This document shows, one piece after another, positions 25,106-38,200 of a stretch of DNA of 64,000 bases; the stretch's first letter is position 1; every line of letters begins with the position of its first letter. A program made the translations under genes and the position numbers. The notes beneath the pieces were generated by a model. It saw nothing but the letters and a program-made list of their open reading frames with translations, was not told the DNA's origin and searched no databases. Source of the DNA: Haliclystus octoradiatus (lineage: Eukaryota > Cnidaria > Staurozoa > Stauromedusae > Haliclystidae); contig OU744446.1 of NCBI GenBank assembly GCA_916610825.1, positions 38,540,261 through 38,604,260 on the forward strand, given 5' to 3'.

Positions 25106-25420
25106 CCTGCGTACCAGCCCTGAGGTTTGTTTTGAAAACCATAGGGTCTGTGAACTAATGTGTGATTTTCAGCCCATCTAAAATAGCACCTATATAAATT
25201 TGTTAATTTATTCACACACTGTCACAAAACATCTATTGTCATAAACTCATAACTCTTTGTCAAGCACGTCATAGTTATCAGCCGCTACAATTATCTTAAT
25301 GACAATACGACGCAATGCATAAATTATATCCCAAACCCATGGGAACTTGTCGGGTGGAAAATCACACTTTAGTTCACAGACCCTATGGTTTCAGAAAAAA
25401 CCTTGGGGCTGGTACGCAGG
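25106..25420. mobile_element. Foldback element with ~70-bp terminal inverted repeats
   Basis: A 315-bp element starting CCTGCGTACCAGCCC and ending GGGGCTGGTACGCAGG. Each arm extends about 70 bp and includes CCATAGGGTCTGTGAACTAA on the left and its complement on the right. The arms differ at only a few bases, so the transcript would fold into a long hairpin. I cannot name the superfamily and no clear target duplication is seen. Confidence 0.85.
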
Positions 25421-26213
25421 GTAATGATCTTGATGCTGCACAGTAGCCATTTAGTTTTAGACAGCTGTGCCGTTGAATGGTAGTACAAAATTGAAGCATG
25501 TCCATAACAGTCAATTATGATATCTAGGTAAACACCCCCCTATCAAATCAATAAAGTGTGACCACTTTTGTGCAATTCAGATAAGTAAAATGGCTACTTA
25601 TCTGCATCCTGCTTTGAAACTCTATACAATTATTTTGTGATCATGTACTTGCTAAACAATTTTAGATAAATGCAATGAAAATTATTGGCAATTTTAACTT
25701 GGCGCGTGAGAAGGATACACTGCACAGAAGCCTGACATTTATTTAATAGAGTACTATACTTGATTATAGTATAGCTTGCCATAGAAAATGCTATATGAGA
25801 CTTTGCTAAGGTGACCATTATAAACAGGCTGCTGTGTAGAGGTGACCGTTATAACAGGTTTGACTGCATATATACAATGTGGTCATTTAGTAAGGTGGCT
25901 GTTGTGTAGAGGGAATGTTATAGTAGATAGGTATCGATTGGTTGTTGAGCACACTTAGCTTCCAGGAATGGATTGAAATTTCACAAGGTTATTATCAAAT
26001 AATTGTACAATTGAATAGCAAATATGATCAAGATGGTATAGAGTGTCCACATAATTTACTTACAATTGAATGGATAGGATTTTTTTCAGAGCACTAAATA
26101 ATGTGTTTTGAATTTTTGTTTGATAAGAAAAGTCAACCAACTCTGAGTTGTAGTGGTCGCTTGCTACAGGTTCGCCCCAATCCTAAAAATTGATTACGTT
26201 GCTGCCAACCAAG

Positions 26214-29200
26214 ATGGCCACTGTTGACGATGGAGAAGGAAGCGAACATATTCAAAATGGAAGTGGTTTAACGGAGGAACAAGAACTTGATATTTTACAT
26301 TTTCAAGTAAGATGAACTCTTATTCACGCTTTCTCCATTTAAGCTCATTTTGTGTAAAATGCATTTATTTTGAGACCGAATAATTGGATTAGACTGTCGA
26401 CTGACTCTCAGCTGATCTGAGATTTGCAAATTCTGCATTTTTATGCTGGCGTCTTGTGACCAATTTCAAGACTGTAAAATAAAAAATATTTTGAAATCCA
26501 ATTTAAAGATTAAAAAGTACTCACTTTAAATAATATTTCTCAGAGCAGAGATGGATGTCAAATTTAATTGTCAAGACCAAATAAATTTAAAATTATCCAC
26601 AAGACCACAATGACAATCGTCCAAACTGAATTGAAGCGCGGATGCGCGGAAAATATTGAATTTTTAAGAAAATTTGGTAAAAACCAATTTATTCAAATTC
26701 GTTCAGGATGATCGTTAAGAAGATTAGAGATAGGATGAGGATTAGACTACGTCTAGGTTGCTTAACTTACTAATGTATCTGTTTGATGACATACTATTAT
26801 ATAACAAGTATACCAAGTAACTCAAGTAATGTAATTCAAGTTTATACATTCCTTTCTCGAAAAAGTGACCCTCTTCAAACTAACTTCCCTCTAGAACGAG
26901 TGAGAACAGTTAAATTAAAATTAATTAAAATAGGATTAGCAGAGAACAAATTTTCACAACAACTGCACAACTACAATCCGTTTCTATTGTGCAACTAATC
27001 GGTGCACTGCTCTGCTCTCAATGGCAGAAGAGTTTCTGCATTACGTGTTGTAGGCCAGCATTGGGTTAATTTTCCATGCTACACACATTAGTCTGCTGAA
27101 ACTCCCACATTCTATTCGACTCATTATCCCAGTTTTTAATTGCATTAAAAGAAGGATATCAAGCTATTTTTGCTACAACTGTAAGACTACGTCTACTAAA
27201 GTCTAGGAGGATTAGCTCAGATGGCAGAGCAACCGAACTTCAGATCGGATCATATCTGATCGACTGTGGTTCAAATCCCCCTAAGGTCAACTCAACCTTG
27301 ACTTTATCTGAAACATCAAATGAGTACCATCTGAAGATGGCGGATGGAATGGTGCAGAGGGAATTGCATTGTGAGTAGCTGCGGCGCATCGTTGCGCATT
27401 GACAACTCTAAGACCTATCTGCCATGAAATCTGTTGAAATTGATCTGCAGTGTCGCGGCTGAGATCAACAAAGAGCGTTTAAAATCATTGCTCTCAGCGA
27501 AAAAAGCCACTCATCTAGAAATAGAGGAGTGGTACGGGTGCCTTCGGTAGGGCGACACCGTCTACATTACTTTTTTAAGACTACGTAGTATACTAATTTT
27601 TTCTTGATTACATTTCATAATCATCAACATATAATTTATGTCAGTAAAAAGCACCCCCCTTTAATTAAATGCACACAAGCATCAATAATTCAACATGCTA
27701 ACAAATTAACCAACCACCCTACTGAAAAAAAGCTGCAAGCTTACTCGGTTTGTAGATAAATGATAAATAAAAAAAATAAATAAAAAAATCGATGCATTGT
27801 CCATATTAAAGGGTTCTCATTTCTAGCTACAGTATTGATTGATTTAAAAATATTATTAAATTTATTACTCGTGCAGGCGATTGCATCAAGTCCATGAAGA
27901 TAATAATCATTATGACAACTTGACCAACAGACGCGCTGTAGCTCTAGGAACAATTGCGTTGAAGTTTATAAACTAACCAATAAAAAATACAACATTAAAT
28001 ATATTTCTTGAAATTAACATATTTTCAATTATAAGAGATTTCACAAGACTAATATAAACAGGTATTATAAACAGAAGGTTTATATATATTTTAGTTAATA
28101 CTTTGACCAAAACAGTCATTGGAAGGATTGCATGAAATTTTGAAAATTATTGAAAACAAAACACTAATTTGATCGCCCTTGAGATTTATTTAGGTTGAAA
28201 ATTTATATTTATATCAATGTAGAATGTTGTTTTTGATCAATTCAATAACGAAATGAATGATCTATAGCTGTTATTAAACCTAGACCTTTTCAAAACGGGA
28301 CTTTATAGTATTCGGGTGGCGTTCTGGGAAAAATTTGGACGACTTGCGACTATAGACACTTGAGTAAGAGTACTACTGTGTCAGGTGTCATTCAAATGTC
28401 TATGTTGTAACGGACTGTTGGACAATACCATCAGTAACCGTATAATCGTCCAGGCCTATTTTAATCGATTCCTCTAAATTAATTCACATATGCTACATAA
28501 AATATCCTCTTTCAATTCTGTTTTTAGTGTGTTTAGACAAATCTTGTAACACTGATCGCCAGGGGATATGTTTCTACGTATGCATTTTATACACAGGCAT
28601 GAGAAATTTCCTCCGATCAGCGTAATTCTTCCTATTCTATCAGCTCCATCAACTCTATTGCTGAATAGGTTTTTCCCCTTTGGCTGAACTTTATTCTCAT
28701 GCATGGATACATCCTCTCACTGTTAATTGACCAGCCCATTCATTATATTAAATACATTATGAACATAGAGATCAACCTATTGTCTTCAATTGCTATAATT
28801 TTATATACTTATTTCAGGAGATAACAGCCATTCCAGATGCAGGCAAAAGTAGAGAAATACTTGAATCATTTCAATGGAACCTTGAAGTATGCTATTATTG
28901 AAGCGTTTCTTAATTTACGTAGCCTATTAATTAATATCAATTTCATTCAGAAGAAGATTGTTACTTCTTTTTAAATGTTTTTAGTAAATTTTGACCTATA
29001 AGTCTCATTACATCCTTTATCATTACGGGATTCCCTCTTTTGTTTGATGATATGATTCCTAGCAAGTTAATTGGTTTAATAGGCGTGCTAGAAATATGCA
29101 TGAAGATGCACCAAAGTTGACCAAACCTTCTGTTCTCAAACCATTGAATATTTCCTAGCAATTTGATTGGTGAATTGAGCATGTTAAAAAATACAGAAGC

Positions 29201-32200
29201 ACCAACATGTTTCTAACTCCCTTCAAAGAAAAATAAAATGATGTGAAAACCAAATTCCGATTTGTTACATGATAAATAGCAGTATGGTATATCCAAAATT
29301 CTTGCACTCGGGATTACTCGGGATGCATCACACAACTCATTTATGCAAAACTTAGCCTTCAATTGCACTTCCCAACATCACTTGTGCAATCATTTTGCAA
29401 TGAAGCACAACAATCTGTGTATGAGCCCCTTAATTCGCTCACAATCATCCTTAATGAAAGAAGCTACTAGCCTAACTAGTTTGTGAATCAATGAGAAATT
29501 CACAAGATACCCCTGCAAAAATTATTCCATACATTTTCCCTACAGTCAAAACTTTTAGCCCCAATAAGGGGTTGAGTATCCCCGACAGGGGGCTGTTACT
29601 CCTGACCCTCTGTGACCTGCTACTGTACAGCAACAGACTAGGGGTAATCTTGTAGATCAAGTTTTGTAAAATTTGTTCCTTACAGGCATCAGTTCATAGT
29701 GTCTTAGGTGGTGGAATTATTGAGCATGATGACTTTGAAGATATACAAGCAGGCCCATCTTATGACAACCCATCTACACCCAGGTAATTTGACCAACTGC
29801 TACAGTTAAAGCTGGTATAACGGTCACCTCTATACAGCGGCAGCCAACTGTCTATAGCTGTCACTCTTGGTATGTCTGAAATAGTATTTTCAAGGGAATC
29901 ACCCCTGCATATAAAAGCTACCTGTCTATAGTGATCAATTTATCTACCTCCCATAACTGGCTGTTATATGCAGGCGTTCAATGCAATTTGTTACACATCA
30001 ACCCATTGTAAATATCTGTATATTTTTTCCTTCTTTTGTCGTCAGCCTATATGATCTATGTGTATAAATGTCAACGTCTGCGTATCTGTATGTATGTATG
30101 TGTGCTTGATTGTGCCATGTGTGCCCAGAGCCGTCTTCTCCGTCAATTTTAACGTGACCGTTTTAAAAAAATATATCATTAGAATCAGTATCATCCAAAT
30201 ATGGCTATGACAGCCTTTGATTTTTAAAATTTCTATTGCTTGCATCGAAAGAAAAGATATCTTTCTCCTCTGATTAAGTTTTGCGTTGTGACAACAATGC
30301 AATTTTGTCTTCTCATTTTTCACACGCATGATTAACCTTTTAAATAATATTTTGTATTTTTAATATAAAATTCCACTCCTACTGGGTCTGTATCTCTCTG
30401 CCATCTACTGTATTTAAACATTTGTTAACGTTTTATTTCTCAGGCCTGGAACTCCCAATGTTGTTGCAGCAAATGACATGGTAAACAATTTTATTGGATA
30501 TGTACTGTAACTAATGACAGCCAATATTTAACATTTTTTGTGCAATATTTTATAAACACAAGTTTTATAATTTTATAAACGCTATTAGACATAACAAAAC
30601 ACCAGAAAATTGTTTGCTTCGGACTGCTGATAGGAAGTCTCATAGTAGCCTATGACTTGTTTATCCATTAACATTCGACTCTATCTTTCAACATAAAATG
30701 AGCAAAAATTTTGCGATGAAGCACATCAAACCCTATAAAGCAACCCTTTTATAGGATGAAGCAGACCTACAGTACTCTGTTTTTTATGTTGTGTTTTTAT
30801 TTTGCACACAGGATAAAGCTAGTTAAATTTGTCTTTTAGTTTACTAAAAATATTTTATTAAACATTCCATTCGTTTGTGAGGTGAATTTCAAGTTCAAAT
30901 GTTTTCCGACGACATTAAAAACTTGTTTTTGAAAATCACAGAAAAATAATAATTTCCCTTTTACAATGTTGCCAAATATGAATTGATTTATTTGAGAATC
31001 AACAACCTTATTTATGTTGAGTTTTAAATACACTGATAACAATTTTAATAATAATAATAACTAAGCTCCAAACTTGATAATGAAAATAATTTATGTTTTT
31101 CTCCAGTCTTGGTCAGAATGGCTAAAGTGTTTGGCTCTACTACCGATTCGTTTTGCTTACTCAACTGTAACTGGTGTCTTAACATTCATAGGTTTGTAAT
31201 TCTTATGTTTAGTTCAAAAATATAATGCTACAGTCAAACCTGTTACAACCTGCCACCTTTGTATCTTTGTATGTCTACAATTGTATTTTCAATTGAATCA
31301 ACCCTCTCGTAGCTGGCTGTTCCATGTAGGTATCTATTGAGTTGTTGATCAAATATTTGTAGAAATGTTTTTCTTTCCCTTAAGTACATTCACTGTTTGT
31401 ATGAGAGTAATGCATTATTTACAGCAAATTATCGTTTTTTATTTTGGTTTAATGAAGTACTCACATGAAATACAATTTCTCAAGTTTTTACTAATTTTCC
31501 TTTAAAGATGTACTATTTCAATTTGAAAGATGAAATTTCCAAATCTTTTATGCTCTGGACTGAATTGTCATCTTTCTTCTTGAATTGAGGCTGTAACTTG
31601 CTGTCTCCATTAGTTGCACAACACAAGAATGATAACACAATATTTACATTGGATTTCAATCAACATTGTGTTTTATTGAGCCTCAACTTTTTTAGATACT
31701 CATTATTATTGGCACTCCAAAATTAGTTGTGTTTACGAATCCGTAAGTGTTTACGAAAGTGCTTGAAAGTAGGACCTAAGAGAAGTAGATTTGGTCTACT
31801 TACTTTTAATTAAATAACTTTGTTTGTGATTTTTTATATCGTAGTTCGTCTGGTATGGCCTACGTTTGGTCAAGGTACGATATGATATATTAATGATCAG
31901 CCAACAGGTCAACATGAAACTGAGCAATTAGATTGATCAAACCAAGCTGATTTGACTGCTCTTTGTTTTCTATTTGTAATATGGTAACTCATCAACACTA
32001 TTTCACATGTACTATCATACATTCATATTTGATACCAGATGTTACCAGGCAACAAGTTAATTCGTTAGTTATACTTACTTTGGGGGTGATTAGCTCAGTT
32101 GGCAGAGCAACCGAACTTCAGAACGTGTCATATCTGATCGACTGTGGTTCAAATCCCTCTGAGTTCAACTCAGCCTTGACTTTATCTGTAACATCAAATG

Positions 32201-35200
32201 AGTACCATCTAAGGATGGCGGATGGAATGGTTCAGAAGGAATTGCATTGTGAGTAGCTGCGGCGCATCGTTGCACATTGACAATCAAGGCCTATCTGCCA
32301 TGAAATCTGTTGAAATTGATCTGCAGTGTCGCGGCTGAGATCTAAGGAGCGTTTAACATCATTGCTCTTAGCGAAAAAGAGCCACTCCTCTTGAAATAGA
32401 GGAGTGGTACGGGTGCCTTCGGTAGGGCGACACCGTCCACATTACTACTTTATACTTACTTATCAACATATGTCTATAACAATCGTTTACCTGCCGATTT
32501 AAGGGTCGATCTCATTCTTTTACTTCCAACGTCACAAAGCTAATTATAGACATCTAGCAATGAGTCACTTGCGTTGCTTGGTTAATTTAAAAAACACAGG
32601 TAAACAATGTTTTAGCTATTTATCTGATGTGTTCTTTGAATTCGCCCCATCAAATTAATATCGAACATTGACATATTAACTGTTATGCGATACAGAAAAC
32701 AAAATAAAAAATTTCAACAGCAATTCTAATGATCTGTAATAACTCAAATATCTTACTTGAATATCAAATGAGAAAACAGCTGAAAACCGGACGACATGCA
32801 CACACAGAACTTTGTATTTCTTAAGTATAAATGTCGGATAACAGTTTTAACATTAATTCACCAAGTCAGACTACGCATGCAGAAGACATTCTTTCTTGCT
32901 TACAATCATTCTGTAACACATAGTAACACTTAATATAAAACATCTTTGATTGACATCAAATATTGTTAGCAGTTTATTTACGGAGACCTTATGTTGTGTA
33001 GCTATTTGCATCTGATAGGGGTTGAATTATATTCATGCTAATGAAGTACTTTCTTTTTTTAGCTCGGACTGAACCAATTGAAGATGTGATGTCTTTTAAA
33101 GAATCTTTCGAAGAGAAATATGGTACAGTTCATCCAGTTTTCTACCAGGGTAGCTACCTACAGGTATGCCTACTTGTTTTGACATCGTCATTCAAGGATT
33201 TCCAACGTTTCTGCCTAATTCAAATTTTCAATTTCACTGAAATTCTAAGATCTATTACATTCAAATTGCTAATAGTAAATTAAAAAATTAATTATATTGA
33301 GTGTAAACTTAGATACACACATGTATATGAAAGTGATCAATGTTAAGTAAAACGGCGCATTATCAAATAAAAGACAAAGAGAGACAATAGCCTTTTTTGT
33401 TACTCTGAGTTTCACACGTATTTCTATTTACTATCGTATTAACGTCTGAAGATCGGGATTAAACTCATGAAACTCTGAGTAATGGCTTTGCCTAGTCTTT
33501 GCCATTCAAATTACTATAATATCCACCTCTAAACAGAAGCCACCTGTATATAATGGTCATTTTAGCAATTTCCAAAGGCTAATAGTTATAAATCAGCCAT
33601 AAATATGAAGGCCCCTTGCATATGTCAACCAATTTTTCTTTTCTCAGTTCATATTTTGCAGTTATATACACTGTACTGGTTCATTGTATCTTTCGGTATT
33701 ATTTTAAAAAGATAGATCGAAAGAAAGAGTACAAAATATACAGTAGTTATGTATGATAGGATATATATGCATTGAAAGTAACTAATTACGTCACTAATTA
33801 CTCAATATATGTACATACTGAGTTATGGGTTTGCAGCAGTGACTAATTTCATGCAACAATTTGAAAACCAATAATACCCTTATTTTAGTTTTCTTCTCTT
33901 GAGAAAATGTCAACTTCTAAGAAGAACTGATTAAAATATTATATGAAGATTGATTTCGAAGAAATAAGAAATGGTTTGAGACATCTCTAAGCTAGAAGCA
34001 GCAACTAGGTGTACTATACAAAAATTAAACATTCTGTGCGATATTATATAAACACTATGATTCAAAGCAATGTTCTTGTTGACCCAGGCTACCGTTCTTC
34101 ATAGCCAAACCATGGTATTCAAATTCATTTTGTGCCACAAAGTGAAAAGTGTCTGTGACTTGTGTGGTGGTTCATTGACAACGTTTTGATATTAGGTTTT
34201 ACTCATTCTCTCTATATATTAATAAATCAGGGCTCAACAAAAGGTAGGAAATCAGCGATCTCTGAAGGCTGGCAAAATTCAGAAGGAAATGAATGTTTTC
34301 TAATTAATAGACCAAACCTCAACAAAAAAATTGAATATTGTTGAACTTTTTATCAAACTCTTAATTACATATTTTGATTAATTTCTATTAAAGTGTTAAT
34401 CACATGGAACTAATTTCATATTTTGATATTGTTTTAGGCTACGAACGATGCTAAAAAGGAATTGAAATTTCTTCTCGTCTATCTCCATTCGTCAAACCAT
34501 CAAGATACACCACAGTTCTGCAGGTTAGGAAAAACAGCATGATAGTTTTACTGTTTACTTTTTATAATTATTAATTTAAGTTATTCATATATAATTCGCT
34601 ACGTGGAGTAGATGCCTGCGTAGATTGAGCATTTGTAATCTGAATCTGATCCAATTCGAATGTGTTTTAATCCAGAAAAAAATCCAAAACATTCGTATTT
34701 TGCATTCAAAATCCGATCCGACAAAATCTGAATAATGAATCATCTTCTACTTTATTTATGATAATAATGATATCAAAAACAATGATCTGGTTATAAAATT
34801 ATCATAGAAGATATCCCAAATAACTCAGCATATATGTTATCATCAAGGATAATAAAAATCCGATCTAAACCGAATAAATCCTGGGACAATCCAATCAGAT
34901 CCGAAAATAAAATATCCAACTGCGAGAAAAATCAAAATTACTAACTATTTTTGAAAACTCCTCTAATCTACAATTTTCAGCAATTTAAACAATGTTTTGG
35001 ATTGAGACTTTTCAGTTCTCCAAAGTTATCTCCTGGAATATTATTTAATTGTTTGCAATGTTGATGTTTGTATTTTGTTTATAATATTGATTGTATGTAC
35101 AGTTCAACCACGCTAATTTCACACTAACGTGATATTAACAGTAGCGATATTAACAGGTTGATTGCTAATTGCGTTATTGTAATTGCTATTTTCTTATTTC

Positions 35201-38200
35201 AGATCTGTGTTAACCAATCCTGGTCTTGCCGAATATGTTAATGGCAACATGTTATTTTGGGGGTGTGATGTCAATTCAAATGAGGGCAATAAAGGTGAGA
35301 ATTCATGTCAATATCACCTTGATACAGACGGTGGTCCAGCGTTTAGACATTTACCCACCAGGACCTAGGATCAATCCCTCACAGCCTTGGGTAGAAGGTA
35401 CTATTGCTTAGCATTTGGAAGGATATTCGGGGATAAAAGCACACACAATTCAACTAACAGTAGTTATCAGTTAACCAGCACACACATATACAGGGTCAGA
35501 CAAAAGTAGGAATCCTGGAATCCTAGATGGCAGAAGGTTAGAGCCAATTCAGAAGAAAATGTTGAAATGCCTCTAGGATTTCAAAAGGTTGAACCTTTTG
35601 CCATACCCTGCACATATACGCGCTTAACTTATATTCTAACTAACCACCCTGATGAAAATAGCTTAGTAACTTACCCCCTATTTGTGAATAAATGAGATTT
35701 ATTAAACTTTAAAAATATGTATCTATTTATACGTCTATCAATGTGTGTCAATGGACAGATATAATCGCCATTTAGACAGATATTACTCAATGTTATATTT
35801 TATGCACGGCAAAGCATTTTATGTCTTTGATATTGCTTGGACATAACAATACCGTCGTTGCAAAAATGTAAAAGTGGAAACGATTGTAATGCTTGTGAAT
35901 AAAATACATGATTTTACAACCCAAATTGCTAAATGCTAGCTTGAAATATGTATCTCGAAATCGCTGACTACGACAGACTTATATCTTGTCATAATTCACA
36001 TGTAAGCTATTATAGTATAATAAGTAGCCACTGTATTATTGGTGAAGTATTTGCACTCACTCATCGTAACAAGTAAACGAGAAGTATTTCTCATGTTGAA
36101 TAACGATGTTAAATAAAATTGCACACTCACAATAAACATTCAGCTCTAAGATTCATGTTACCGGTATTAAACTACCATCAGACAACAAATACTCTTGTCC
36201 TAATTATATATTTTGTGCATTTTGTCGTTATAGTGTCAAGGGCGATGCGGGAAACACGATATCCATATCTTGCTGTTTTGTGCTTAAGAGAAAACAGAAT
36301 GACAATTGTATGGAGGGTTGAAGGTATATCAGAAATATTTGGTGGTTCCAAGCTATCCTGTCATGCAACTATATTTGTGAACGATCAATGCAAATTTTGT
36401 AAGAACTAGGGTAGTGTAGGGGATATGTGAAACCCCCCCTATAAAAATTTTGAACCGTGCAATTTGAAGGTATGACAATATTGAAGATCCCAAATTTGCA
36501 AATGTCAAGGCCTATTATTCAAGGAAAAGTGACAAACACCACCCCTCGGTCAGAAGCTTTTAGTTACGGTGGTTGTGGGGTTAGGCCTAATGTGAAAACT
36601 CCCACAAGTTGATATCTACAGATGCTTGTCCAAATGTAAACGACCCTGTGCAGACTTTTCACGAGATTCCCTCATAAGCTAGATACATAATGCTTTGTAA
36701 CAATGGTAAAATGATTAGGTCATTAGATCTCAATCAACAGGCTTTACAGCTTTGGTTTTTGATTTGTGACCAGAAAAAAATGTCATAAAAATAAAGCATG
36801 TAGTGATGATTATAAAAATATGATAGGATTGTAAGCTGCTATCCTGAATTTTAATTAGTTTCTTTCTGCCATAACCAATAATTTATAACAAGGAGTGTAA
36901 TCCTTTTTATTTTCCTTTTAGGTCCTATGAAAGTAGACACATTAATTTCATACCTATCGCGTGTTGTTGATGCTAATGAACCAGCATTGGTTGCAGCAAG
37001 AGCAGAACGGTATGTGTTTGTTGTTTCAGTTCATTAACAATTTTTATATCAATAAAGATAATAACTATCTACAGATAAAGTCACAAGAGTGAGCCTTGCT
37101 TTCAGAGTTTATTCTGCAAACCAAACCATTTGTAATTTCCTTAGCTTGTTATCATCTTTATTTGAATTTATGCTTATTCTTACCCTTTAATCAATGTTTG
37201 ACAAAAGAGTTAACCGGTTTGAATCCTATAACAGTTTAGCTTTGTCTTTTGTGTTTTTCTGTTGTGTTCAAGTTAGATTATATCTATCAGGAAAATCTCA
37301 ATTATTTTCTGAAATTGCTCTAATCATCGGGAATGTAGGATTTCAGGACTCCAAAGTTATGTTGGATCCTGACTTTAGTTTGTAGACCTCCAAGGTTTAA
37401 AATAGATGTCGGCCCTATGCTTGGTTTATAACGTAATGTTGTAAATCTAGAATTGAGACGAAGATGAGGCAAAGTCTTTTCCGTTACTCAAAGTTTCACA
37501 CTTTTATTTTTGTGATCACCAGACGGTTTATACGGAGGTTAGAACCATCTGATGATCGCGAAAGAAACACATGAAACTCCAAGTAACAGAAAAACCTTTC
37601 ACCTGATCTCTGTCTCCATTCTATATTAATTATGCTCTGTTTTAACCAACATTGAGCGCTTTCACTCATATTATATTATAAGTTTGTAAGTCTAATTTTC
37701 CAGTTATTTTGCATTGAATCAAATAGCCTTTGTTAAATTGGGGTTTTGCTTCAGTAAATCTGCAATCCTTCTCGTTAATATACTATTATAATTCCTTCAA
37801 ATGGTCAAATTCCAAGATTTTATTTTGGGTGTTTAGGAATGAACGCAGCTTCACCAAAGTTTTGCGCCAGGAGCAAGATGAAGCGTATTTGGAATCTCTC
37901 AAAGCTGATCAAGAAAAGGTAAACCTTCTTCATTAAATAATCACTAATATTGTAAGCCTCTCAAAATTGTATGGTCAGGGTCTAATTAACCATTTATCCC
38001 AATAAGCCTCTTTGGAGGTTTCATATTTGTCATTGTTAATTCTAGTCCCTATGGAATAAACGTGGGATAATTCTAATGAATTTACAATACTTTAACTATC
38101 TCACCTCACAAAAATGAAACCTTTGAATTCCGAAGAAACTTATACATAAGTAGTTTACTAAGTAATTAGACCGTTTAGAAGTATTAATTAACAATATCAT

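Larger units (their letters stand above)
24320..26213. other. Spacer between RASEF copy 2 and FAF2
   Basis: It contains AATAAA signals at 24731 and 24741, a long-arm foldback element (25106-25420), a worn pogo-like MITE (about 25570-25740) and a fragment of a second TIR family (25800-25870). No gene is supported. The FAF2 promoter should lie in the last few hundred bases; AAGATGGCC overlapping the FAF2 start resembles a YY1 site. Confidence 0.6.
26307..28817 (+). other. First intron of FAF2 (2.5 kb)
   Basis: It contains a full SINE-A (27206-27570) and the 3' half of a SINE-B (27645-27785). Apart from these I see only AT-rich sequence. Confidence 0.7.
31192..33062 (+). other. FAF2 intron (1.9 kb) with T1 MITE and SINE-A
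   Basis: It follows the membrane-hairpin exon. Recognised content is a T1 fragment and SINE-A copy 5. The following intron, 33164-34437, holds only small fragments: a T1 piece near 33535 and a hAT-like left end near 34228. Confidence 0.6.

Noticed and set aside
27225-27290. Possible tRNA genes at 27210 and 32087 (and complements at 4200 and 4880)
   Set aside because: A and B boxes are present but each is followed by the same ~270-bp SINE body. The acceptor stems do not close well. They are SINE heads, not functional tRNA genes.
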